Assembly: GCA_949358305.1 (NCBI GenBank)
Contig: CASHSZ010000002.1
Coordinates: forward strand, 307,460 to 371,459
DNA: 64,000 nt
Reading direction: 5' to 3'
From: Strigamia acuminata
Taxonomy: Eukaryota > Arthropoda > Chilopoda > Geophilomorpha > Linotaeniidae
The notes beneath the pieces are model-generated. The model was not told where the DNA came from, made no database searches, and worked only from the letters and a program-made list of their open reading frames with translations. The number at the start of each line of letters is the position of its first letter. Within the stretch, counting starts at the first letter, position 1. Below, one piece after another: positions 43,464 through 53,111 of this stretch. A program made the translations under genes and the position numbers.

Positions 43464-43928
43464 TAGAAACTATAGACCATGTGTGTGCGCAAGAATGGAG
43501 CCAGTAATTCGTTTTCCAATGTCACCATACCAGCACAGTGGTGGCTGACATCTTTATTTCATAAAAGCATGAGTGACAGTGCCTGATTCGAGGCTATTTG
43601 CCCTCAATCATCGATTACACGTTAAAAGTAGAACAAATCAATGGGAATTGATTTGTCCTTTACAATAAATCAAGAACCTGGCATTAACAATAGATAATGC
43701 ATTCAAAATAAACAATAAAGCTCATTTGAGCAGACGACGATACAAATAACAATCGTAGTAAACGAATCGGTCACATTAACGTTACAAGCTATATAAAAGC
43801 CATTATTAACCGACTCACTGGTCCGGGACATTACACGATAATTAAGCATACTGCGCCAAGCCGCACTAATACGAAAAGGTGCGACATTACAATGATAAAC
43901 ACCATACGGTTGGTCAAAAACTCCTACA
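43464..43928 (-). repeat. copia-C LTR, unit 1 (outer end disrupted by the MITE)
   Basis: On the minus strand it starts TGTAGGAGTTTTTGACC and ends ...GTCTATAGTTTCTA at the MITE boundary. Related in layout to the copia-A LTR: a GAGGCTATTTGCCCTC block, GATTTGTCCTTTACAAT and AGCAGACGACG are shared. Followed (minus-strand upstream) by the polypurine tract CAGAGGGGGAAT. Confidence 0.85.
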
Positions 43929-44049
43929 ATTCCCCCTCTGAACAATGTATGGTTACACTCAAACAAAAGGAAAAACCACAAGCCCATCTATTCGATTGTT
44001 CCACTACTTCCCAAACGGGGGGAAAAACCCTGGTCTGATTGAATAACGG

Positions 44050-45852
44050 TCAGAACACAACAGATTCATCTCTAATCAATTCTGCATTTTTGAGTTCAAT
44101 CAACCGCTCATTATGGACGGGATATGCAGGGTACGTCGGATTCCTGTTATAAAAATCGAATAGGCCTGTATCAAAAACATAACCTTCCGCAACACACCAC
44201 CTTTCCACATCACTTATATTCTGAATCTGGTCACCGCTCGGTGAGGAATAGATAACACTAACCCATTCTGTGTAACTGTCTACTTGGTGTGTTGTGGATT
44301 GTCTTCTCCACCTACTCATGTCTAAGTATTGTTTAAGCCTCGCACCCGTGTCATCTTCAGCGGTGAGACTTAAGCACTGTTCTATTTTAGTTATTTCATT
44401 TTCCAATATCGGTTCATTCACCGTCAACTGACATTCATTGTCATTTGTTTCCATTAAAGCAATATTCCTGTTTTTCTTACATCTCTTCTTACGCCTTTTT
44501 GTCTTTCCACATTCCCCCTCTGTCCTAATGAATTTATATTCACTCACACCTATCGGTTTCTCTGGCGGTGTCGGGGAAATGCCACCTTCTAATGACGCCG
44601 AAGAAATCTCGTGAACTTTCAAGGGGTCAACTTGTTCAAACCCTTCATCAGATTTGGGCTCAAGTTCCAATGCAAACTGTCCTAATCTTTCGCTTCTGTC
44701 CGCAATAATCTCGGAATTATTCATGTCAATCTCCTCATGTACTAACTCTGGAGGATTTTCTACCAGGAATTCAATTCCTTTATCACTAACTTTTCCTTCT
44801 CGTTCCAATTCTTTTAGTTTCTCTTTAATTTCCCCCTCTGTCTCAGCCAGTTTCCTCTCACTTAAGGATGGGGAAATTTCATCCTCTACTGTGTCCACTA
44901 AAGTGGGAGATTCCTGCTCATAAGTGAGGCTCTCATAAAATTCCTCGTCACTTCCAAAATGTTCCCCCTCGTTTTCAATACTTTCGCAATTAACAATGTA
45001 AACTTCTCCGCTCGGTAACAATGGGAGGTTTTCCTCATAGACTCCTTCGCTGTCAACTTCCCTATGTGTTGACAATTTAACTTCATCAACTTTAGAAAAC
45101 GCATCCGCTTTAAAATCAACATGTGTCTTTACGAGATCACACTCAATTTCTCCTAGAAGTTCCTCCTCGTTTTCAACACTTTCGATGCTTGTGCACTCAT
45201 TAGTGCCTACGTCTTCGCTTAACGACGATGGGGGATTCTCAAATTCTACTCGTAATTCAAGCTGTGGAGATGTTGGCACCCCAACAACCGTCGATGGAAT
45301 TTCCATTCTTTCATTCCCGATATCATCTGTTGTTTCATCTCTATCGAGAAATTCCAGAGAGGGTTTTACTTCCCCCTCGTGCCAATAACTCCACTCATGT
45401 ATCTTTAAGTTGTTAGTTTGAAAAACTCTGTCTCTTTGCGGGTCCCAGACCCGATATTTTCTTTGTGGACTAGAATATCCAACTAGAGCGCCCAACCATG
45501 AACACTTCTGTCCGTTCTTAACATGAAAAACCTCAACTTCTGACCCAATACACCTAAAGTGTCGCACAGAGATACATCTGTCATACAATACATTGTATGG
45601 GGTCTTCCAACCTAAATCAGTCCTGGGGGCCCTATTCCTCAAATAGACTATTGTGTTGGCAATCTCCAACCACAAATTACCTGGAAATTTATTTTCTACA
45701 ATCAAATCCTCTACTGTGTTTTCGATGTCTGTATTAGCCCTCTCAGAGATGGGGTCAGCCATTGGGTTCTCAGAATCTACTCTATCAGTTGTAATTCCGG
45801 AATTCCTCATTACTTCTACCCATGCTGTTAATTCTTTTGGGGAAAGATCCAT
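44050..45852 (-). CDS. copia-C frame 2, unit 1: integrase remnant plus MBD-like C terminus
   Basis: 600 codons from an ATG just past an in-frame TAG. Residues 1-130 align with the C-terminal half of the copia integrase. The third catalytic Glu position is kept (ISERANTD, as VAERANRT in copia-A), as are WLEIANTIVYLRNRAP and the GALVGYSS/WDPQ block. A long Glu/Ser-rich linker follows. Residues about 510-567 match the MBD-like segment in position and framework (LDMSRWRRQ, VIYSSPSG, DVERW, FDF), but residues expected to contact methyl-CpG are changed. The frame stops exactly where reverse transcriptase begins in copia-A and -B. No RT or RNase H exists anywhere in the unit. Product, if made, would be a non-enzymatic protein of unknown role. 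Confidence 0.7.
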   Translation of the reverse strand: MDLSPKELTAWVEVMRNSGITTDRVDSENPMADPISERANTDIENTVEDLIVENKFPGNLWLEIANTIVYLRNRAPRTDLGWKTPYNVLYDRCISVRHFRCIGSEVEVFHVKNGQKCSWLGALVGYSSPQRKYRVWDPQRDRVFQTNNLKIHEWSYWHEGEVKPSLEFLDRDETTDDIGNERMEIPSTVVGVPTSPQLELRVEFENPPSSLSEDVGTNECTSIESVENEEELLGEIECDLVKTHVDFKADAFSKVDEVKLSTHREVDSEGVYEENLPLLPSGEVYIVNCESIENEGEHFGSDEEFYESLTYEQESPTLVDTVEDEISPSLSERKLAETEGEIKEKLKELEREGKVSDKGIEFLVENPPELVHEEIDMNNSEIIADRSERLGQFALELEPKSDEGFEQVDPLKVHEISSASLEGGISPTPPEKPIGVSEYKFIRTEGECGKTKRRKKRCKKNRNIALMETNDNECQLTVNEPILENEITKIEQCLSLTAEDDTGARLKQYLDMSRWRRQSTTHQVDSYTEWVSVIYSSPSGDQIQNISDVERWCVAEGYVFDTGLFDFYNRNPTYPAYPVHNERLIELKNAELIRDESVVF

Positions 45853-45864
45853 CCCAGGGCCAAA

Positions 45865-47415
45865 CTAAACTCCATTTACAGTTCCTCTCAAGCATTTAAT
45901 TTCACCTAACCAGTTTTGAAATTCCACTAAAATGCTGTTTTCCTTTAATGGTCTAAACCATGTGTACTTAGAACAATCATCAATTATAATGACATATCTT
46001 TCCCCTGTTGGGGCCCTCCAAATACTCAAATGTATAGCTTCTAAAACTGTCCTGTCATTATCCCTTTGTGTTGGGAGAATTCTAACTTTTGCTGGTTCTA
46101 TTGGATCAGTATCCACTAAATGAACCCCATAAACATTTCTTGACCCATTCATGTTAAGAACAATGTCTTTATCTAAATACCCCATGCGGGTATGCCACAA
46201 TTCTAATGGGAGGACCCGGTCCTTTTCAAACTTTTCTTTCCGCTTTGTCACATTTCTAAGATTCTTTTTCTGGTTTTTAGCACCAGAATTCAAGGGATTA
46301 TTCTGTTTAATTCCAGTCATACTTGACTTTTGGTTTCTCAAACCCCTTTGAGATTTCCCTGAAATCTCCCTTAAAAGTTCACTTCTAATTGGGTCCCCCT
46401 CTCTCTTTCTATTTTGAACCCGGTTCAAAAATTTCATTTTTGCTGATCTATTCCTATTTCCATTAAGGGGGTCACCGCCATTAATTGTGGTTACACAATT
46501 TAATTGTTTATCATCTAAACATCCCTTATTCAATTTATTCAATTTCCTGCTCTCTTCTAACGATGGGGGATTCTTTCCTTCAGTTTTTACAAAAACCCTT
46601 TGCTGATTCTGCCTACAAGAACCTTGAATGTTAATTTCATTAACCCTGTCCCCCTCGTTCTTTTTAATCTCTTTATTCCGAACCTTGTTCGAATATTCCA
46701 TTTCAGTCAGTCTAGGCCCAGTTTCTTTCTTTGTTTTAACTGCATTGAGGGGCTTACCACCTTTAATTGTGGTGAAATTCAATTTCTTATTTCCATTTCT
46801 AGCTTTCATTTGAACCTTGTTCAAAAACTCTAAATTCCCATACCTATGTTGGGATTTGATGTTTCGTACATCATCACTCGGGATTTTGCTCAAATCATCC
46901 GTGTTATTCGAAATTCTATTCGAATCAACCATTTCGTTGCCTTGATTCACGTTGTTAGTGCCCCGCACTTTGCTATTACTAACCTCATCCGCTTCTCTTT
47001 CATGCACATGCATTTTGCAAGTTGCTAGCATTAAATCAACAATGCCCTTCATCACAGTATCTAAGTTGTCTGTTAGTGCGCTCTTATTAACTAAATACGT
47101 TAGTAACAATACAATTTTATCCGAATCTAGATCGGAATTCAAATCCAAAAATTCTCTTTCTTTTACAAGAACTTTCATTTCCTCTTCAAATTGTTCATTA
47201 AGTGCGCTATGCACTGTTTGTCCATTAATGACACTCTGTTCCTGTGTTTTCACCTTCAGTTGTGCCTTGTGTGTGTCGACCATTGTCTCTTTGTTGCTGG
47301 CATTCACTTTGTCTGTTACAGACCTTCTCGTCGCACAAAACACTGTGTGCACAAAACTTGAGCCACACAACCACACCACACTCACTAATAAATTTAGTGA
47401 TGGCACAAAACACAT
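45865..47415 (-). CDS. copia-C frame 1, unit 1: linker plus dead integrase N-terminal half
   Basis: About 516 codons from the ATG at 47415; an open GTG start exists at 47607. The N terminus is strongly hydrophobic (LNLLVSVVWLCGSSFVHTVF), like a signal anchor. Then comes a region resembling the copia-A linker between protease and GAG-pre-integrase, with three diverged copies of an L-N-x-x-T-T-I-x-G-G-x-P-L-N motif near 46790, 46500 and 46290. The end is integrase-like (LWHTRMGYLDKDIVLNM...), but the second zinc His is Tyr, both zinc Cys are lost (E-P-A-K), the first catalytic Asp is Ser (IHLSIW), and the second is Val. It ends at TAG 45865-45867, in frame with the next ORF, where copia-A has the conserved Glu of DNGGEF. 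No gag or protease. Confidence 0.65.
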   Translation of the reverse strand: MCFVPSLNLLVSVVWLCGSSFVHTVFCATRRSVTDKVNASNKETMVDTHKAQLKVKTQEQSVINGQTVHSALNEQFEEEMKVLVKEREFLDLNSDLDSDKIVLLLTYLVNKSALTDNLDTVMKGIVDLMLATCKMHVHEREADEVSNSKVRGTNNVNQGNEMVDSNRISNNTDDLSKIPSDDVRNIKSQHRYGNLEFLNKVQMKARNGNKKLNFTTIKGGKPLNAVKTKKETGPRLTEMEYSNKVRNKEIKKNEGDRVNEINIQGSCRQNQQRVFVKTEGKNPPSLEESRKLNKLNKGCLDDKQLNCVTTINGGDPLNGNRNRSAKMKFLNRVQNRKREGDPIRSELLREISGKSQRGLRNQKSSMTGIKQNNPLNSGAKNQKKNLRNVTKRKEKFEKDRVLPLELWHTRMGYLDKDIVLNMNGSRNVYGVHLVDTDPIEPAKVRILPTQRDNDRTVLEAIHLSIWRAPTGERYVIIIDDCSKYTWFRPLKENSILVEFQNWLGEIKCLRGTVNGV

Positions 47416-49144
47416 TTTTCCAATTATTTGCAGCACTTTCACTAGAAACACTTTTCCACTTTGCAAATACACAAAAACAACAATTTTCCCTTCAAAAATA
47501 AAGCGAAAATGCACAACTTCCCTTGGGCTAATCTCACTAAGTGAGATGCAAAACTCCAACACAGTATTTCCCAAGTTCCGACCGGTGCACCTGGGCCCGC
47601 GGGACACTTGGTGGCCAGAAATAGCCTGTGTGGAAATAGGACCTTGCTACTCGACTGAGTAAAGGGCAAGGAACAAACAAAATGACCCCAAAACAAAAAC
47701 TTATAAACTATACAAAGTTTCACGACAACCCAAATAGTCAAACAATAAAATGTTGGCACGTTGTCTTCTTTGCGGGACTTTTGCGTCGCAAAATCCCACG
47801 TTGACGCCGCTGTAACGTCGATCCGAATGCTGAATTTCACTTGTGCACCTGGCACAAGACTTAACCTGTCCCCCGATGCACAGATACCCGCCACGGGCCA
47901 ATCTGCGATGCGTTTGTGCCCGTCGCACCAAACACGTCCAAAAACTCGAAATTCTCGCCAAAAATTCCGTGACGTCGTCCAGACGTCTGTCGCTGCCTCG
48001 GTAAACGTTTACCTGACGTTATTCCACGTTGGAATACTTCCTCTCGATGAGCGACGTCTCCAAAACGTTTCGGCAATCCAATCTCGATCGCCGTCGACGA
48101 AAAATGCTTCGTTTTCGCCGAAAAATGTTCCGAATCGTCTCGAAACCAGTCCCAATCGATTCCTTGGCTCTTTATGAGGTCCCACGTTGTATTTTCCAGC
48201 GCTGGGATCCACTCGTCGACTCGAAAACAGTCCAAACACGGCCTCAGACTTGTATCGCACTGGGCGCCGCCATTTTGGATCGGCCTGCTCCACGCATCTC
48301 GGCAAAAAATACAACAAATAAATGATTATTTTCGATTGCTTACTGTCCTTTTTGCAGTTCTTCGTCGTTCCAGACGTTGTTTTACGCGATTTCCTGTTGA
48401 AATCCGTTGATATTTCGACACTTTAGGGTCGAATGCGACGCCGCTAGTTCGTAGCGTGCCTCGTCGCTCTCGAAAATCAGTCCAAACTGGTCGTTTATCG
48501 TGTCCCGGACACGAAAATCTTCTCTGTCCACCGAAATACGTTTCCCAAACGTCTTCGAATCGGTGGGCACGTATTTAATACGTGAATCGTGCTTCAAAGC
48601 GCTGGCGAACTGTGTTCGCACTCGTCGCCGGCCAAAAACCTTGTTTCCGACCGAAAACTGTTCTAATTCGGTTCCAAACCGCTTTCAATCGTTTCCTACG
48701 ATCCTTGTGTGGTCCCACGTTGTAATTTTCAGCGCTGGGATCCACATTAAATGCACAAATCGGTGCAAATTCGCTCCTCAAACACGAACGGTGCTGGGCG
48801 CCGCCATCTTGGTATGACGCGCCATCGTTGATTTAAATCGACGAAAAAGGCTTGTAAACTGCCAAATAAAATTGAAAATACAATTCTCAATGTTCCTACT
48901 GTCTTTCCTCGTTGATTTCCGTCGAAATCCTTCGAAAACCGCTCTCGCTGCTCCGGTCGCAATTCGCCGACTTCTCTGCCGAACCGAGCACGCGAATCCT
49001 TGTTCGCCGTGCGGAAGAATCGTCTCTCGATTGCCGCCCGTCGCTCCGGTGATTCCCGTCGACGCGCGAAAGACGTTCCCGGCCAGAATTTCGTCGCGAA
49101 TCCGAATTTCTACGTTATATTAACGTTGCGCACACGAAAACCAC
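47416..49144 (-). other. copia-C leader, unit 1
   Basis: About 1.7 kb between the primer-binding site and frame 1. It contains two related modules at about 48174-48296 and 48708-48815. Each has TCCCACGTTGTA, TTTTC or TTTCC, CAGCGCTGGGATCCAC and, about 70-90 bases further, TGGGCGCCGCCAT(C/T)TTGG. Differences from the other units occur at about 48284-48307 and 48472. No shared coding frame was identified. Confidence 0.55.
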
Positions 49145-49157
49145 CCTCTGCTACCAC

Positions 49158-49624
49158 TATAGAAACTATAGACCATGTGTGTGCGCAAGAATGGAGCCAG
49201 TAATTCGTTTTCCAATGTCACCATACCAGCACAGTGGTGGCTGACATCTTTATTTCATAAAAGCATGAGTGACAGTGCCTGATTCGAGGCTATTTGCCCT
49301 CAATCATCGATTACACGTTAAAAGTAGAACAAATCAATGGGAATTGATTTGTCCTTTACAATAAATCAAGAACCTGGCATTAACAATAGATAATGCATTC
49401 AAAATAAACAATAAAGCTCATTTGAGCAGACGACGATACAAATAACAATCGTAGTAAACGAATCGGTCACATTAACGTTACAAGCTATATAAAAGCCATT
49501 ATTAACCGACTCACTGGTCCGGGACATTACACGATAATTAAGCATACTGCGCCAAGCCGCACTAATACGAAAAGGTGCGACATTACAATGATAAACACCA
49601 TACGGTTGGTCAAAAACTCCTACA
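49158..49624 (-). repeat. copia-C LTR, unit 2
   Basis: 467 bp, complete. Minus strand TGTAGGAG...TTTCTATA. It is bounded by the polypurine tract at 49625-49636 and by the primer-binding site at 49145-49156 of unit 1. Confidence 0.85.
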
Positions 49625-49745
49625 ATTCCCCCTCTGAACAATGTATGGTTACACTCAAACAAAAGGAAAAACCACAAGCCCATCTATTCGATTGTTCCAC
49701 TACTTCCCAAACGGGGGGAAAAACCCTGGTCTGATTGAATAACGG

Positions 49746-51548
49746 TCAGAACACAACAGATTCATCTCTAATCAATTCTGCATTTTTGAGTTCAATCAAC
49801 CGCTCATTATGGACGGGATATGCAGGGTACGTCGGATTCCTGTTATAAAAATCGAATAGGCCTGTATCAAAAACATAACCTTCCGCAACACACCACCTTT
49901 CCACATCACTTATATTCTGAATCTGGTCACCGCTCGGTGAGGAATAGATAACACTAACCCATTCTGTGTAACTGTCTACTTGGTGTGTTGTGGATTGTCT
50001 TCTCCACCTACTCATGTCTAAGTATTGTTTAAGCCTCGCACCCGTGTCATCTTCAGCGGTGAGACTTAAGCACTGTTCTATTTTAGTTATTTCATTTTCC
50101 AATATCGGTTCATTCACCGTCAACTGACATTCATTGTCATTTGTTTCCATTAAAGCAATATTCCTGTTTTTCTTACATCTCTTCTTACGCCTTTTTGTCT
50201 TTCCACATTCCCCCTCTGTCCTAATGAATTTATATTCACTCACACCTATCGGTTTCTCTGGCGGTGTCGGGGAAATGCCACCTTCTAATGACGCCGAAGA
50301 AATCTCGTGAACTTTCAAGGGGTCAACTTGTTCAAACCCTTCATCAGATTTGGGCTCAAGTTCCAATGCAAACTGTCCTAATCTTTCGCTTCTGTCCGCA
50401 ATAATCTCGGAATTATTCATGTCAATCTCCTCATGTACTAACTCTGGAGGATTTTCTACCAGGAATTCAATTCCTTTATCACTAACTTTTCCTTCTCGTT
50501 CCAATTCTTTTAGTTTCTCTTTAATTTCCCCCTCTGTCTCAGCCAGTTTCCTCTCACTTAAGGATGGGGAAATTTCATCCTCTACTGTGTCCACTAAAGT
50601 GGGAGATTCCTGCTCATAAGTGAGGCTCTCATAAAATTCCTCGTCACTTCCAAAATGTTCCCCCTCGTTTTCAATACTTTCGCAATTAACAATGTAAACT
50701 TCTCCGCTCGGTAACAATGGGAGGTTTTCCTCATAGACTCCTTCGCTGTCAACTTCCCTATGTGTTGACAATTTAACTTCATCAACTTTAGAAAACGCAT
50801 CCGCTTTAAAATCAACATGTGTCTTTACGAGATCACACTCAATTTCTCCTAGAAGTTCCTCCTCGTTTTCAACACTTTCGATGCTTGTGCACTCATTAGT
50901 GCCTACGTCTTCGCTTAACGACGATGGGGGATTCTCAAATTCTACTCGTAATTCAAGCTGTGGAGATGTTGGCACCCCAACAACCGTCGATGGAATTTCC
51001 ATTCTTTCATTCCCGATATCATCTGTTGTTTCATCTCTATCGAGAAATTCCAGAGAGGGTTTTACTTCCCCCTCGTGCCAATAACTCCACTCATGTATCT
51101 TTAAGTTGTTAGTTTGAAAAACTCTGTCTCTTTGCGGGTCCCAGACCCGATATTTTCTTTGTGGACTAGAATATCCAACTAGAGCGCCCAACCATGAACA
51201 CTTCTGTCCGTTCTTAACATGAAAAACCTCAACTTCTGACCCAATACACCTAAAGTGTCGCACAGAGATACATCTGTCATACAATACATTGTATGGGGTC
51301 TTCCAACCTAAATCAGTCCTGGGGGCCCTATTCCTCAAATAGACTATTGTGTTGGCAATCTCCAACCACAAATTACCTGGAAATTTATTTTCTACAATCA
51401 AATCCTCTACTGTGTTTTCGATGTCTGTATTAGCCCTCTCAGAGATGGGGTCAGCCATTGGGTTCTCAGAATCTACTCTATCAGTTGTAATTCCGGAATT
51501 CCTCATTACTTCTACCCATGCTGTTAATTCTTTTGGGGAAAGATCCAT
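49746..51548 (-). CDS. copia-C frame 2, unit 2
   Basis: Same 600-codon protein as 44050-45852, residue for residue as read, including the degenerate MBD-like C terminus and the absence of RT. Confidence 0.7.
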   Translation of the reverse strand: MDLSPKELTAWVEVMRNSGITTDRVDSENPMADPISERANTDIENTVEDLIVENKFPGNLWLEIANTIVYLRNRAPRTDLGWKTPYNVLYDRCISVRHFRCIGSEVEVFHVKNGQKCSWLGALVGYSSPQRKYRVWDPQRDRVFQTNNLKIHEWSYWHEGEVKPSLEFLDRDETTDDIGNERMEIPSTVVGVPTSPQLELRVEFENPPSSLSEDVGTNECTSIESVENEEELLGEIECDLVKTHVDFKADAFSKVDEVKLSTHREVDSEGVYEENLPLLPSGEVYIVNCESIENEGEHFGSDEEFYESLTYEQESPTLVDTVEDEISPSLSERKLAETEGEIKEKLKELEREGKVSDKGIEFLVENPPELVHEEIDMNNSEIIADRSERLGQFALELEPKSDEGFEQVDPLKVHEISSASLEGGISPTPPEKPIGVSEYKFIRTEGECGKTKRRKKRCKKNRNIALMETNDNECQLTVNEPILENEITKIEQCLSLTAEDDTGARLKQYLDMSRWRRQSTTHQVDSYTEWVSVIYSSPSGDQIQNISDVERWCVAEGYVFDTGLFDFYNRNPTYPAYPVHNERLIELKNAELIRDESVVF

Positions 51549-51560
51549 CCCAGGGCCAAA

Positions 51561-53111
51561 CTAAACTCCATTTACAGTTCCTCTCAAGCATTTAATTTCA
51601 CCTAACCAGTTTTGAAATTCCACTAAAATGCTGTTTTCCTTTAATGGTCTAAACCATGTGTACTTAGAACAATCATCAATTATAATGACATATCTTTCCC
51701 CTGTTGGGGCCCTCCAAATACTCAAATGTATAGCTTCTAAAACTGTCCTGTCATTATCCCTTTGTGTTGGGAGAATTCTAACTTTTGCTGGTTCTATTGG
51801 ATCAGTATCCACTAAATGAACCCCATAAACATTTCTTGACCCATTCATGTTAAGAACAATGTCTTTATCTAAATACCCCATGCGGGTATGCCACAATTCT
51901 AATGGGAGGACCCGGTCCTTTTCAAACTTTTCTTTCCGCTTTGTCACATTTCTAAGATTCTTTTTCTGGTTTTTAGCACCAGAATTCAAGGGATTATTCT
52001 GTTTAATTCCAGTCATACTTGACTTTTGGTTTCTCAAACCCCTTTGAGATTTCCCTGAAATCTCCCTTAAAAGTTCACTTCTAATTGGGTCCCCCTCTCT
52101 CTTTCTATTTTGAACCCGGTTCAAAAATTTCATTTTTGCTGATCTATTCCTATTTCCATTAAGGGGGTCACCGCCATTAATTGTGGTTACACAATTTAAT
52201 TGTTTATCATCTAAACATCCCTTATTCAATTTATTCAATTTCCTGCTCTCTTCTAACGATGGGGGATTCTTTCCTTCAGTTTTTACAAAAACCCTTTGCT
52301 GATTCTGCCTACAAGAACCTTGAATGTTAATTTCATTAACCCTGTCCCCCTCGTTCTTTTTAATCTCTTTATTCCGAACCTTGTTCGAATATTCCATTTC
52401 AGTCAGTCTAGGCCCAGTTTCTTTCTTTGTTTTAACTGCATTGAGGGGCTTACCACCTTTAATTGTGGTGAAATTCAATTTCTTATTTCCATTTCTAGCT
52501 TTCATTTGAACCTTGTTCAAAAACTCTAAATTCCCATACCTATGTTGGGATTTGATGTTTCGTACATCATCACTCGGGATTTTGCTCAAATCATCCGTGT
52601 TATTCGAAATTCTATTCGAATCAACCATTTCGTTGCCTTGATTCACGTTGTTAGTGCCCCGCACTTTGCTATTACTAACCTCATCCGCTTCTCTTTCATG
52701 CACATGCATTTTGCAAGTTGCTAGCATTAAATCAACAATGCCCTTCATCACAGTATCTAAGTTGTCTGTTAGTGCGCTCTTATTAACTAAATACGTTAGT
52801 AACAATACAATTTTATCCGAATCTAGATCGGAATTCAAATCCAAAAATTCTCTTTCTTTTACAAGAACTTTCATTTCCTCTTCAAATTGTTCATTAAGTG
52901 CGCTATGCACTGTTTGTCCATTAATGACACTCTGTTCCTGTGTTTTCACCTTCAGTTGTGCCTTGTGTGTGTCGACCATTGTCTCTTTGTTGCTGGCATT
53001 CACTTTGTCTGTTACAGACCTTCTCGTCGCACAAAACACTGTGTGCACAAAACTTGAGCCACACAACCACACCACACTCACTAATAAATTTAGTGATGGC
53101 ACAAAACACAT
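51561..53111 (-). CDS. copia-C frame 1, unit 2
   Basis: Same protein as 45865-47415, with the same TAG stop at 51561-51563 and the same catalytic and zinc-ligand losses. Confidence 0.65.
   Translation of the reverse strand: MCFVPSLNLLVSVVWLCGSSFVHTVFCATRRSVTDKVNASNKETMVDTHKAQLKVKTQEQSVINGQTVHSALNEQFEEEMKVLVKEREFLDLNSDLDSDKIVLLLTYLVNKSALTDNLDTVMKGIVDLMLATCKMHVHEREADEVSNSKVRGTNNVNQGNEMVDSNRISNNTDDLSKIPSDDVRNIKSQHRYGNLEFLNKVQMKARNGNKKLNFTTIKGGKPLNAVKTKKETGPRLTEMEYSNKVRNKEIKKNEGDRVNEINIQGSCRQNQQRVFVKTEGKNPPSLEESRKLNKLNKGCLDDKQLNCVTTINGGDPLNGNRNRSAKMKFLNRVQNRKREGDPIRSELLREISGKSQRGLRNQKSSMTGIKQNNPLNSGAKNQKKNLRNVTKRKEKFEKDRVLPLELWHTRMGYLDKDIVLNMNGSRNVYGVHLVDTDPIEPAKVRILPTQRDNDRTVLEAIHLSIWRAPTGERYVIIIDDCSKYTWFRPLKENSILVEFQNWLGEIKCLRGTVNGV

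Noticed and set aside
43703-43987. 94-codon frame repeated every 5.69 kb
   Set aside because: It spans the copia-C LTR and polypurine tract; no independent coding evidence.
46952-47662. 236-codon plus-strand frame repeated in each array unit
   Set aside because: Antisense shadow of copia-C frame 1 and leader.
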